This document shows positions 27,138 to 36,613 of a stretch of 64,000 bases of DNA, one piece after another. The notes under the pieces are model-generated. The model did not search any database, had not been told where the DNA came from, and worked only from the letters and a program-made list of their open reading frames with translations. Source of the stretch: Pacificispira sp033344895 (GTDB lineage Bacteria; Pseudomonadota; Alphaproteobacteria; UBA8366; Aestuariispiraceae). The position numbers and the translations under genes were made by a program. Every line of letters begins with the position of its first letter. Positions within the stretch are counted from its first letter, which is position 1. Location of the stretch: NCBI GenBank assembly GCA_965229685.1, contig OZ245920.1, positions 4,464,001-4,528,000 on the forward strand, read 5' to 3'.

Positions 27138-27189
27138 GCCATCGGATGTAGCGGGCTTCGATCCGGATTGGTCGTAACCCGGCGCTGCC

Positions 27190-29469
27190 ATGAAACATAT
27201 CGGACGATATTCACCGATCTGGGCGCCGCTGCTGATTCTGGCAGCGGCGCTCTATGTTCGGGCGACCCAGCCGGCCTGGCTCGAACAGCTTCAGTTCTTC
27301 GTATTCGACACAATGCAGCGGGAATATCCGCGCGAGTATGTGCCGGATGCCGACATTCCGGTTCGAATCGTCGATATCGATGAAGACAGCCTGACGGCGC
27401 TGGGGCAATGGCCCTGGTCGCGTATCAAGATCGCGCAGCTCATCGTGAATCTGCGTCAGGCTGGCGCCGCCGTCGTCGCCTTCGACGTGGTGTTCGCCGA
27501 GCCGGATCGGATGTCACCGCCGAATGCCGCCGCGGAATGGTCCGTCCTGGCCGGGGCGGACGATCTGATCGAACAGGTCCGGCAACTGCCCGACTTCGAT
27601 GCGGCCTTCGCGCAATACCTCCAGGCTTACAATCCCGTGGTGCTCGGCTTCGTCCTCAGCCAGGACGGCCGACTGCCGCATGTCCCGAAATTCGGCGGCA
27701 CCTTCGCCACCAAGGGCCTGAGCGCCGGCGATGTGCGCCGGAAACTGGTACCGGTCTATGACGGTGCCGTCACAAACCTGCCGATCTTCGAGCAGGCGGC
27801 ATCGGGCAACGGGACGTTCAGCCTGCGCCTGGAACAGGATGGTCTGGTGCGCCGGGTTCCGGTCGTCTTTCAGCTCGACAAGGGCGATGGTCAGGAGACC
27901 AATCTCTATCCTTCTCTGGTGGTTGAGGCATTCCGCACGGTGCAGGGCGTGGAGACGATGATTGTCCGGGCGGCCGGAACGGAAGGTGTTTCACTACTGG
28001 AACAGGGGAATGTCAGGGGTCTGGCCAATATCCAGGTCGGCGCGAAGACCGTGCCGACGGATGCGTTCGGACGCCTGTGGCTGCATTCCACCGGTCACAA
28101 GCCGCAACGGTATCTGTCCGCCAAGGATGTTCTGACCGGGGAATTCGATCCGGCAATGGTGGCGGGTGGCATCGTGTTCGTCGGCACCAGCGCCGCGGGA
28201 CTGCTGGATTTGCGGTCGACGGTGATGCAGTCACAGTATCCGGGCGTCGAAATTCATGCCGAGATCGCGGAACAGATCATCGCCGACCACTATCTTCAGC
28301 GGCCCAGCATTGCGTTTCTCTACGAACTCGCCTTCATCCTGGGCCTCGGTCTTGTCCTGATAGCAGCCATGCCGAAACTGGGCGCGACGAAATCCGCCCT
28401 TCTGGGCGCAACCTGCGTAGCAGGCGCGTTCTACTTCTCCTGGTTCCGGTTCACGGAGGAACTGCAGCTCTTCGACCCGGTCTTTCCCAGCCTGTCATCC
28501 CTGGCGATCTACCTTACCGGCACCGTCATCCTGTATACTCGTGAGGAAGTGCAGCGGCGCCAGGTGCGCGGCGCCTTCGCGCAGTATCTTTCCCCGGCGC
28601 TGGTGGAACAACTGGCCGAACAACCGGAACGCCTGACCCTGGGGGGCGAGACCCGGACCCTGACCTTCCTGTTCTGCGATGTCCGCGGTTTCACGACGAT
28701 CTCGGAGAGCTTCAAGGGCAATCCGCAGGGGCTGACGATCCTGATCAATCGCTTCCTGACGCCGTTGACGAACTGCATTCTGGAGCGGCAGGGGACGATC
28801 GACAAATATATGGGCGATTGCATCATGGCGTTCTGGAACGCGCCACTGGATGTTCCGGGGCACCCCCGCATCGCGTGCGACGCGGCGTTGTCGATGTTCG
28901 AGGCGCTTCATGACCTGAACGAGACCCGGCGTCGGGAAGCCGAGGCAGACGGCGTGCCCTTCCTGCCGCTCAATATCGGGATCGGCCTGAATACCGGCGA
29001 ATGCGTTGTCGGCAATATGGGATCCGAGCAGCGATTCGACTACTCGGTGCTGGGCGACGCGGTCAACCTGGCGTCGCGACTTGAAGGGCAATCGAAAGGC
29101 TATGGCGTCGGCATTGTCATCGGGGAGGACACCCAGTCCGAAGCGGCGGCCGATTTCGCGACGCTGGAGCTCGACCGGATCGCGGTGAAGGGCAAGGTGG
29201 AGGCCGTTACGATCTTTACGTTGCTGGGCCGGAAAGACATGCGGCAGGGTCAGGATTTCGTCGATCACGCCCGGCGGCATGAAGAATTGCTGGATGCCTA
29301 TCGCGGCCAGCACTGGACCAGGGCAACGGATCTGCTGGGCCAGGTCACCGGCGGGCTGGCCGGGGCGATGGACGGCTATTATGCCATGCTTGGTGCCCGT
29401 ATTGCGGAGTACATGGTCGATCCGCCGCCCCGGGACTGGGACGGTGTCTATGTGGCGACCAGCAAGTAG
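27190..29469 (+). CDS. CHASE2-domain class III nucleotidyl cyclase
   Basis: The 759-residue protein has an N-terminal membrane span, a periplasmic CHASE2 sensor (about residues 35-380, including VRIVDIDEDSLTALGQWPWS and VAFDVVFAEPDR), then three spans (about 375-455) and a cytoplasmic class III catalytic domain. The metal-binding aspartates are in FLFCDVRGFTTISE and DKYMGDCIMAFWNAP, and YSVLGDAVNLASRLE carries the transition-state Asn and Arg. The base-selecting position has Ser where most adenylate cyclases have Asp or Thr. It likely makes cAMP in response to a periplasmic signal, perhaps through the neighbouring FecR protein. Confidence 0.88.
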   Translation: MKHIGRYSPIWAPLLILAAALYVRATQPAWLEQLQFFVFDTMQREYPREYVPDADIPVRIVDIDEDSLTALGQWPWSRIKIAQLIVNLRQAGAAVVAFDVVFAEPDRMSPPNAAAEWSVLAGADDLIEQVRQLPDFDAAFAQYLQAYNPVVLGFVLSQDGRLPHVPKFGGTFATKGLSAGDVRRKLVPVYDGAVTNLPIFEQAASGNGTFSLRLEQDGLVRRVPVVFQLDKGDGQETNLYPSLVVEAFRTVQGVETMIVRAAGTEGVSLLEQGNVRGLANIQVGAKTVPTDAFGRLWLHSTGHKPQRYLSAKDVLTGEFDPAMVAGGIVFVGTSAAGLLDLRSTVMQSQYPGVEIHAEIAEQIIADHYLQRPSIAFLYELAFILGLGLVLIAAMPKLGATKSALLGATCVAGAFYFSWFRFTEELQLFDPVFPSLSSLAIYLTGTVILYTREEVQRRQVRGAFAQYLSPALVEQLAEQPERLTLGGETRTLTFLFCDVRGFTTISESFKGNPQGLTILINRFLTPLTNCILERQGTIDKYMGDCIMAFWNAPLDVPGHPRIACDAALSMFEALHDLNETRRREAEADGVPFLPLNIGIGLNTGECVVGNMGSEQRFDYSVLGDAVNLASRLEGQSKGYGVGIVIGEDTQSEAAADFATLELDRIAVKGKVEAVTIFTLLGRKDMRQGQDFVDHARRHEELLDAYRGQHWTRATDLLGQVTGGLAGAMDGYYAMLGARIAEYMVDPPPRDWDGVYVATSK

Positions 29470-29638
29470 CTCCGGACCGAAATCCACCGACGGATACAAA
29501 GTGGTGGCGCGATCGGCGTCTGACGCTATGGTTTGATGGAATCGGCGATGTCGACGCTTCCGTAAGGGCGTGAAACACTCTAGACTGAGGCGTTAACATT
29601 TTCAGACGCACGGATTCCGCGTTCGGGCGTCGCGCGGC

Positions 29639-31459
29639 ATGGGTAATATTCAGGTACCAATGGAGACCGGCCTAGACCAAGGATCCGAAGCGATCCAGGA
29701 CAACAGCGACGACCGGCGGTATTCGCCGTTCGGCCGGCGCGCAGGCGAGAAGATGATCCATCGTCTCGTGGAGTTGGGCATCGCCCTGTCCTCGGAGCGC
29801 AACCATGACCGCCTCATGGAGATGATTCTCCTCGAGGCGAAGACCATCTACAACGCCGATGGCGGAACGCTGTATCTGGTCACGGAGGACGAGACCGGGC
29901 TGTCCTTCCAGATTATGCGGAACGATACGCTGAACATCGCCATGGGCGGGACGACCGGGAAGAAGATCCCGTTCCCCCCGGTGCCGCTGTATCGCGAAGA
30001 CCAGTCGAAAAACATGAACAATGTCGCCTCGGCGGTCTATCACCAGGCCGAGGCGAGCAATATACCCGACGCCTATGAGGCGGAGGAGTTCGATTTCTCC
30101 GGCACCAAGAAGTTCGACGAGACCACCGGCTACCGCTCCCAATCCTTCCTGACGGTGCCGATGATCAATACCGAACGCGAGGTTATCGGCGTTCTGCAGT
30201 TGATCAATGCGCGGTCTCCGAAGGGCGATACGGTTTCCTTCGACGCGTCGATGCAGCCGATGATCGAGGCCTTGACCAGCCAGGCGGCGGTCGCGCTCGA
30301 GAACCAGTTGCTGATCCAGCAGCAGCGCATGCTGTGGAACTCGCTGATCGAGATGATCGCCGCGTCGATTGACGACAAGTCGCCCTATACCGGCGGTCAC
30401 TGCCAGCGCGTGCCGGAGATCACCAAGCTCTTGGCGAAGGCGGCCTGTGAGAGCGAGGAAGGCATCTTCGCCGGTTTCGACCTGAACGACGACCAGTGGT
30501 ACGAACTGCATGTGGCGGCGTGGCTGCACGATTGCGGCAAAGTGACGACACCCGAATATGTCGTCGACAAGGCATCGAAGCTGGAGACGATCTACAACCG
30601 GATTCATGAAATCAGAACCCGGTTCGAGGTTCTGCGCCGGGATGCCGAGATCGCCTGCCTGAAGCGAAAGCTGGCGGGAGAGGACCCGGATACCTGCGAC
30701 CGGGATTTCGAGTTCGACTGCGCGCGCCTGAACGAGGAATACGCCTTTGTGGCAACCGCCAATGTGGGCGGCGAGTTCATGGACGACGAGGATATTGAAC
30801 GCCTGCACGAGATCGGGGCACAGACCTGGACGCGGCATTTCGACAAGACCCTGGGCCTGAGTCCGCCCGAGGCGATGCGCGTCGAGAAGAATCCGCCCCC
30901 GCCGCCGCCGGCTGTCGAGCCGCTGCTCGGCGATCTGCCGGAACACAAGGTCGGCAATTACAATGCCGGTGAGCTGTACAATCTATCGATCCGGCGCGGT
31001 ACGCTGACCGCGGAGGAACGGGAGAAGATCAACGACCATATCGTCGTGACGATCAAGATGCTGGAACAGCTGCCCTTCCCGAAGAAGATGAAGCGCGTTC
31101 CGGAATATGCCGGCGGCCACCACGAAAAGATGGATGGGACCGGGTATCCGCGCGGCTTGAAGAAGTCCGACATGTCGATCCCCGCGCGGATCATGGCGAT
31201 TGCCGATATCTTCGAAGCGCTGACCGCCGCCGACCGGCCGTACAAGAAAGCGAAGACGATCAGCGAGTCGCTGAAGATCATGAAATTCATGTGCCAGGAC
31301 CAGCATATCGATCCGGATCTGTTCGACCTGTTCCTGCGGACCGGGGTCTGGAAACAATATGCCGAGGAATTCCTGGACCCTGCGCAGATCGATCCCGTCA
31401 ATATCGAGGATTATCTGCCGGCGGAGAACCTGCTGACCGCCCGCAAAGCGGCGGAATAG
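29639..31459 (+). CDS. GAF and HD-GYP domain protein, probable cyclic-di-GMP phosphodiesterase
   Basis: Residues about 40-230 form a GAF sensor (LLEAKTIYNADGGTLYLV; FLTVPMINTEREVIGVLQLI). The HD-GYP part starts near residue 245 with YTGGHCQRVPEITKLL and AWLHDCGKVTTPEYVVDKAS, and ends with HHEKMDGTGYPRGL and IMAIADIFEALTAADRPYKK. All metal and signature residues are kept, so it should hydrolyse cyclic-di-GMP. About 195 residues separate the HD and GYP motifs, far more than in simple members, including a tract NPPPPPPAV. It ends with a clear terminator. Its place after a cyclase suggests joined second-messenger control. Confidence 0.9.
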   Translation: MGNIQVPMETGLDQGSEAIQDNSDDRRYSPFGRRAGEKMIHRLVELGIALSSERNHDRLMEMILLEAKTIYNADGGTLYLVTEDETGLSFQIMRNDTLNIAMGGTTGKKIPFPPVPLYREDQSKNMNNVASAVYHQAEASNIPDAYEAEEFDFSGTKKFDETTGYRSQSFLTVPMINTEREVIGVLQLINARSPKGDTVSFDASMQPMIEALTSQAAVALENQLLIQQQRMLWNSLIEMIAASIDDKSPYTGGHCQRVPEITKLLAKAACESEEGIFAGFDLNDDQWYELHVAAWLHDCGKVTTPEYVVDKASKLETIYNRIHEIRTRFEVLRRDAEIACLKRKLAGEDPDTCDRDFEFDCARLNEEYAFVATANVGGEFMDDEDIERLHEIGAQTWTRHFDKTLGLSPPEAMRVEKNPPPPPPAVEPLLGDLPEHKVGNYNAGELYNLSIRRGTLTAEEREKINDHIVVTIKMLEQLPFPKKMKRVPEYAGGHHEKMDGTGYPRGLKKSDMSIPARIMAIADIFEALTAADRPYKKAKTISESLKIMKFMCQDQHIDPDLFDLFLRTGVWKQYAEEFLDPAQIDPVNIEDYLPAENLLTARKAAE

Positions 31460-31488
31460 CCCCCAGTTTGATTCCCAGAGAATGCAGG

Positions 31489-31516
31489 CCGCGCGGCGAA
31501 TGTCGCGCGGATTTTT
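31489..31516 (+). terminator. Rho-independent terminator after the HD-GYP gene
   Basis: A 9-bp stem (31489-31497 with 31502-31510, core CCGCGCG/CGCGCGG, one G-U pair) with a GAAT loop is followed by ATTTTT. It lies 30 bp after the HD-GYP stop. Confidence 0.8.
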
Positions 31517-31528
31517 CGCTGCCTCTGG

Positions 31529-33483
31529 TTACCCGCCGACCTTTCCGCCGTTCTGTCGGGTGATCTGAACGACGGACGGGCGCGGGGGCATGCCGTTCCG
31601 GAAATCCGGCCAGCGCGTGGCAGGGTCATCAAAGGTGGAGGCGCGCTCAAAGCCGGGAAAGTGCTTCGTGCCGTCTGACGCCGGGTGCTGGACCGCCACG
31701 AACAGGGCCTTGCCGTCCGGCGCGAAAGCGGGTCCGCACAGTTCCGCGCCGATCGGCACCCGAAAGAACATGCGTCCGGTGCCGCGCCGCGGCCCTTCCG
31801 TTTCCATCGCCCAGAGGCCATCAGCCGTGCCGGACCTGGCCCAGGCGCTGCCCTGATCGGTGCTGATCCACAGACGGCCGTCGGGATCGACGGTGCAATT
31901 GTCCGGGGAGGCAAACCAGCCATCCTCGCTGGTGGCGGCATTCCACTTTGCGCCAACCTCCGAGTCTGCCGGATTGCCGCATACGACCAGGAGATCCCAG
32001 AAAGCGCGTCCGGACCCATGGTCGGCATCTGCCGGGGTCAGTTCGATGATCTGGCCGAAGGCATTCGCCGCCCGCGGGTTGGGGCCGTCGACCTGATCCG
32101 GTTCGCGCTTGGTATTGTTGGTCAACATCACATAGACCTTGCCGGTCCGCGGGTTGGCCTGCACGTCTTCGGGCCGATCCATCCTGGTGGGCCCAGGAGA
32201 TCCGCCGCCAGCCGGGTGGAAATCAGCACGTCCCCCTGGTCCCGGAAGCCGTTCTCGGCGGTCAGGGGGCCGGTGCCGTGGACCAGCGGCAACCAGTCCA
32301 GCGAGCCGTCTTCGTTGAACCGGGCAACCGACAGGATGCCTTCATCCAGAAGGTCGCGGTTGGCCGCTCGGTTCTCCGGATCGTAGGGGTGTTTGGTGAC
32401 GAACCGGTAGAGATAGTCGAACCGCTGGTCGTCCCCCATATAGATGACGACACGCCCGTCGCCGCTGACGATGGTTTCGGCGCCCTCGTGCTTGAAGCGG
32501 CCCAGCGCCGTTCGCTTCACCGGCATCGATGTCGGGTCCATCACATCGACCTCGACCACCCAGCCGAAACGGTTCGCCTCGTTCGGTTCTTTGGCAATGT
32601 CGAAGCGGTCCTCGAACCGGCCCCAGGCATACCACTCCCCCGGCACACCATAGCGTTTCAGGATCGCCGCTTCGGGATGGGCGTCGGCTGCATCCTTACC
32701 CCAGAAGTAGCCGTTGAAATTCTCCTCGGCCATAAGGTAGGTGCCCCAGGGGGTGATCCCGCCGGCACAGTTGTTGATCGTCCCCAGAACCGTCCTGCCG
32801 GCCGGATCGGACTTGGTTCTGACACGGTCATGGCCGGCCGCCGGCCCGGACAGCCGCATCGGGGTCTGCGCCGTGATTCGCCGGTTCAGCCTACCCCCCA
32901 CATCGACTCGCCACCGGCCGTCGTCCCCGCGTGCAATCTCAACGATGGTGCCGCCATGGGCGGCCATTTCAATGGCGACCAGATGGGCGGTCATGTCCGC
33001 GAACCCCGCCTTGTCCTGGCGGCTGAGGCCCGGGAACATCAGCTCCTCGTTGGTGTATTCGTGATTGACGCAGAGAACCGCGCGATCGGTCGACAAGGGA
33101 ACGATCCCGATGAAATCGCAATTGTAGCCGAACTGTCGGCGTTGCGCCTCGGTGGTTTGAAAGAGGGGGTCGAAATCCGGTGAATCCGGGAACAGCGGAT
33201 CACCCCAGCGCAGCAGGACGTCCGCATCATGGCCCGGTGCGACATGGTGGGTTTCGTCGACGCCGTGCCGTATTTCCTGGAAATCGAAGGGGGTGCCGAG
33301 CGCTGCGTCGGCGGCGGCGTATCGGCCGCCGACGGCAAGTGACGTTCCGGCCATCAGGGCGCCTTTCAGGATGCTCCGCCGGGAAAGCCGTCGCATGTTG
33401 ATGGCGTCGAAGGTCTCGTTGCCACTCGGGTTGCTGGGAATGTCGTCGGCGTCTTCCATCGCCTGTTCGCGCGTCCGTTCCAT
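31529..33483 (-). pseudogene. phoX: PhoX-family (DUF839) alkaline phosphatase, single-base frameshift
   Basis: Two frames together make a PhoX-like protein of about 650 residues. The first (33483 down to 32128) has a Tat signal (SRRSILKGALMAGTSLAVGG at about residues 34-53), then NHEYTNEELMFPG, INNCAGGITPWGTYLMAEEN and the FKHEGAE segment. The second (ending 31529) carries MDRPEDVQANPRTGKVYVML, ASPDNCTVDPDGRLWISTDQ and GAELCGPAFAPDG. Adding one G in the GGGCCC run near 32190 joins ISTRLAADLLG to MDRPEDVQ. PhoX releases phosphate from organophosphates in the periplasm using calcium and iron. It may be intact in the organism if this is a read error. Confidence 0.82.
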
Positions 33484-33594
33484 CCGGGTTGTTTCCTGCC
33501 TGTGAAGATCGGGAACGTGTACTGAATCTCACTACTCTTTGATGGTTGCCACCGCGTGTACCGGCCAGGACAGATCGGTGACAGACCCCCACAA

Positions 33595-33624
33595 TGATCC
33601 ACCGTGACCGTCGCCGCGTATCGC
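33595..33624 (+). promoter_or_regulatory. RpoE(ChrR)-like promoter before the DUF6134/(6-4) photolyase genes
   Basis: TGATCC (33595-33600), 18 bp, TATCGC (33619-33624), 34 bp before the first gene. TGATCC is the -35 of the singlet-oxygen-responsive sigma E of Rhodobacter. The same TGATCC-N18-TATCG layout recurs at 43998-44027, at the other border of this stress cluster. Found by eye; sigma factor assignment is inferred. Confidence 0.55.
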
Positions 33625-33657
33625 ACAGTGTACCGATTCACAAATCATGGGTAAGTC

Positions 33658-34323
33658 ATGCCGTCCGCAATTGATCGCCGCACCATTCTTTTGGGCCTGA
33701 CCGGATTAGCCCTATCGGGCGGGATCGGTGCCGCTCGGGCCGGTCTGACCACGCCGGATGCCGATCGGACCTTTGCGGTCTTTCGCAACGGCGACCCGAT
33801 CGGGCATCACAAGATCGATATCCGGGCTGAGGGCGAAAGGACGGTGGTCGATATCGATATATTGCTGGAAGTCGGAATCGGTCCGCTGATCCTTTACCGG
33901 TACACTCATCGAAATCGCGAAATCTGGCAGAACGGCGCGTTCCAAAGCTTCGAATCCGAAACAGATGACGACGGTGACACCTACCGGATAAGGGCCGAGC
34001 GGGATGGCGACGTGATCCGTGTGAGCCGCAGCCGGGGTGACGATTACGAGACCGGCGACCTTTCCCTCCTGCCCACGACCTATTGGAACCCGGAAACGGT
34101 CAACCGCCCCCGGATGATCAATACCCAGGACGGCGAGATCGTCGAGGTGCAGATCGATGCTGGTGACTGGCAGGCCGTGGAAACCGCCGCCGGCCAGGTT
34201 GACGCCCGCCGCTTCGATGTCCGGGGCGATATGACCCTCAGTCTCTGGTACGATCGCGCCGGAAACTGGACAAAACTGTCCTTCCCGCTGAAGGGGGACG
34301 AGTTCGAGTATCAGCTGGCCTGA
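33658..34323 (+). CDS. DUF6134-family exported protein
   Basis: The 221-residue protein has a twin-arginine-like start (DRRTILLGLTGLALSGGIG) and then a strand-rich body beginning TFAVFRNGDPIGHHKIDIRA. This matches the DUF6134 group, whose function is unknown and whose fold may bind lipids or hydrophobic ligands. It is the first gene after the RpoE-like promoter and its stop is one base from the photolyase start. Export suggests a role in the envelope during light or oxidative stress (inference). Confidence 0.65.
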   Translation: MPSAIDRRTILLGLTGLALSGGIGAARAGLTTPDADRTFAVFRNGDPIGHHKIDIRAEGERTVVDIDILLEVGIGPLILYRYTHRNREIWQNGAFQSFESETDDDGDTYRIRAERDGDVIRVSRSRGDDYETGDLSLLPTTYWNPETVNRPRMINTQDGEIVEVQIDAGDWQAVETAAGQVDARRFDVRGDMTLSLWYDRAGNWTKLSFPLKGDEFEYQLA

Positions 34324-34324
34324 C

Positions 34325-35860
34325 ATGTCGACTGCGCGCGGGACGTTGCGTCTGGTTCTCGGCGATCAGCTGTCGCCGGGTCTGTCGGCTCTGGAAGATA
34401 TCGATGTCGAAAACGATGTCGTGCTGATGGCCGAGGTAGCGGAAGAGGCGACCTATGTGCGGCACCATCCCAAGAAGATCGTCTTTCTGTTCTCCGCAAT
34501 GCGTCATTTCGCCGAAACGCTACGCGAGCGCGGTGTTCGCGTATGGTACGTGCAGCTCGGTGACCCGGATAACAGCGGCAGCATTCCAGGCGAGCTCAGG
34601 CGCGCCGTCGCGGCCCTGGACGTTCAACGCGTGGTTACCACCGAGTGCGGGGAGTGGCGCCTGCAGCAGGCGATCGCGGATTGGTCTGGACCGGTATTGC
34701 TTGAAACGCGTGAGGACACGCGATTCATCGCCAGCCGCCGCGACTTTGCGCAATGGGCCGAAGGACGCAAGCAGCTTCGCATGGAGTATTTCTATCGCGA
34801 AATGCGCAAGCGGACCGGGCTTCTAATGCAGGATGACGGATCGCCGGCAGGCGGTCAGTGGAACTTCGACAAGGACAACCGTCAGCCGCCGGATGACGGC
34901 CTTTTCCGACCCCCGGCCGTTCCTGAAATCGCGCCGGACGAGATTACGAAATCGGTAATCGACGTGGTCCGCGACCGCTTCCCGGATCACTATGGATCCC
35001 TGGACCCCTTCACGATCGGAACGTCCGCCGGGGATGCGGAGCGATGCGCCGACTTCTTCATTCGGGAGCGGCTGGCCCTGTTCGGCGACTATCAGGACGC
35101 CATGCTGACCGGCGAGCCGCAGATGTATCATTCCCTGCTGTCGCAATATCTGAATGCCGGATTGCTGGATCCGCTGGACCTGTGCCGACGGGCGGAGAAG
35201 GCATGGCAGGACGGCGCAGCACCGTTGAATGCCGTCGAAGGGTTCATTCGCCAGATCCTGGGATGGCGGGAGTTTGTTCGGGGTCTCTACTGGCTGAAAA
35301 TGCCGGATTATGCAGAGAGCAACTTCCTCAATGCAAAGCGGCCGCTGCCGGAGTTCTTCTGGACCGCCGAAACCGAGATGAACTGCCTGCATCAGTGCAT
35401 CGGACAGACCCTGGGTGACGCATACGCGCATCACATACAGCGTCTTATGGTGATCGGAAACTTCGCGCTGCTGGCGGGGCTGACGCCAAAGGCCGTATGC
35501 GAATGGTATCTATGCGTCTATATCGATGCGTACGAATGGGTGGAACTGCCGAATACCCATGGCATGGCCCTGTTCGCGGATGGCGGGCAGATGGGGTCGA
35601 AACCCTACGCCGCCAGCGGCAAATATATCGACCGGATGTCGGACTACTGCGCAGCATGCCGGTTCGACCCGAAGAAGCCTGCCGGAAAGGACGCGTGTCC
35701 CTTCAACTACCTGTACTGGGACTTCATGGAGCGTCACGCCGATACCCTGTCCGGCAACCCGCGCATGGCAATGATGTACAAATCCCTGTCCCGTATGGCC
35801 GATGACAAGCGCGCGGCCATCGCGGACTCGGCAGCCCGATTCTTGAAGGAACTGAAATGA
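34325..35860 (+). CDS. phrB: FeS-containing (6-4) photolyase (FeS-BCP, PhrB type)
   Basis: The 511-residue protein begins LRLVLGDQLSPGLSALEDID, typical of the prokaryotic cryptochrome/(6-4) photolyase group (DUF523-like N-terminus, DASH-unrelated). Four cysteines fit the [4Fe-4S] ligands of Agrobacterium PhrB: Cys-354 (MNCLHQC), Cys-442 and Cys-445 (YCAACRF) and Cys-458 (DACPF), with the same 88-3-13 spacing. FAD-binding segments such as FIRQILGWREFVRGLYW and NTHGMALFADGG are present. It repairs UV (6-4) photoproducts using light. The symbol follows Agrobacterium usage. It overlaps the SDR gene by 4 bp. Confidence 0.92.
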   Translation: MSTARGTLRLVLGDQLSPGLSALEDIDVENDVVLMAEVAEEATYVRHHPKKIVFLFSAMRHFAETLRERGVRVWYVQLGDPDNSGSIPGELRRAVAALDVQRVVTTECGEWRLQQAIADWSGPVLLETREDTRFIASRRDFAQWAEGRKQLRMEYFYREMRKRTGLLMQDDGSPAGGQWNFDKDNRQPPDDGLFRPPAVPEIAPDEITKSVIDVVRDRFPDHYGSLDPFTIGTSAGDAERCADFFIRERLALFGDYQDAMLTGEPQMYHSLLSQYLNAGLLDPLDLCRRAEKAWQDGAAPLNAVEGFIRQILGWREFVRGLYWLKMPDYAESNFLNAKRPLPEFFWTAETEMNCLHQCIGQTLGDAYAHHIQRLMVIGNFALLAGLTPKAVCEWYLCVYIDAYEWVELPNTHGMALFADGGQMGSKPYAASGKYIDRMSDYCAACRFDPKKPAGKDACPFNYLYWDFMERHADTLSGNPRMAMMYKSLSRMADDKRAAIADSAARFLKELK

Positions 35861-36612
35861 GCGATAGCGAAAGACGTGTCATCTGGATCACCGGCGCGAG
35901 CATGGGGATCGGGGCGGCCGTGGCCCGGCGCGCGGCGCGCGAGGGCTGGATCGTGGCCATCAGCGCGCGGTCTCGCGACAAGCTTTCGGAACTGGAGGCG
36001 GAACACGACGCGATCCATGCCTATCCGCTGGACGTGCTGGATCGTGACGAGAATGCCTCCGTGCTGGACCGGATCGAGAAGGATCTGGGGCCGGTGGACA
36101 CGGTCGTCCTGAATGCGGGGACCCATGCCGAGATGGCGGCGGACGAGTTCGACTCCGCGGCTGCGGCCCGGGTCTTCGATTTGAATCTCACCGGTTTGGC
36201 GAACGGGATAGAACCGGTCCTGAAGCGGTTTCTGGGCCGTGGGCACGGGCGCCTCGCCCTGACGGCAAGCGTTGCCGGTTATCGCGGCCTGCCGCGTGCT
36301 GCGGCCTACTGCGCCAGCAAGGCGGGGGTCATTGCGATGGCCGAATCCCTTGCGGCCGAGATCGGCCATCGCGGGGTTCGTGTCCAGGTCATCTGCCCCG
36401 GTTTCGTGCGCACGCCGTTGACCGACAAGAACGATTTCCCGATGCCGTACCTGATGGAGCCTGACGACGCGGCCGAACGGGTCATCCAGGGCCTGAAGAG
36501 CGATCGGTTCGAGATTGCCTTCCCGCGTCGCTTCGTATGGCAGCTCAAACTCTTGCGGCTGCTGCCTGCCGGCCTCTATTTTCGACTGATCCGGAAAGCG
36601 ACAGGCCACTGA
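35857..36612 (+). CDS. Short-chain dehydrogenase/reductase
   Basis: The 251-residue Rossmann protein has the cofactor motif TGASMGIG, VLNAG, and the catalytic Ser-Tyr-Lys set in LTASVAGYRGLPRAAAYCAS with the following Lys. An NADPH preference is possible from the SARSRDK segment after strand 2. It overlaps the photolyase stop (ATGA) and is followed two bases later by the NTF2-like gene. SDRs are recurrent members of RpoE/ChrR stress clusters, where their substrate is not known; a lipid-derived carbonyl is a reasonable guess. Confidence 0.9.
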   Translation: MSDSERRVIWITGASMGIGAAVARRAAREGWIVAISARSRDKLSELEAEHDAIHAYPLDVLDRDENASVLDRIEKDLGPVDTVVLNAGTHAEMAADEFDSAAAARVFDLNLTGLANGIEPVLKRFLGRGHGRLALTASVAGYRGLPRAAAYCASKAGVIAMAESLAAEIGHRGVRVQVICPGFVRTPLTDKNDFPMPYLMEPDDAAERVIQGLKSDRFEIAFPRRFVWQLKLLRLLPAGLYFRLIRKATGH

Positions 36613-36613
36613 C

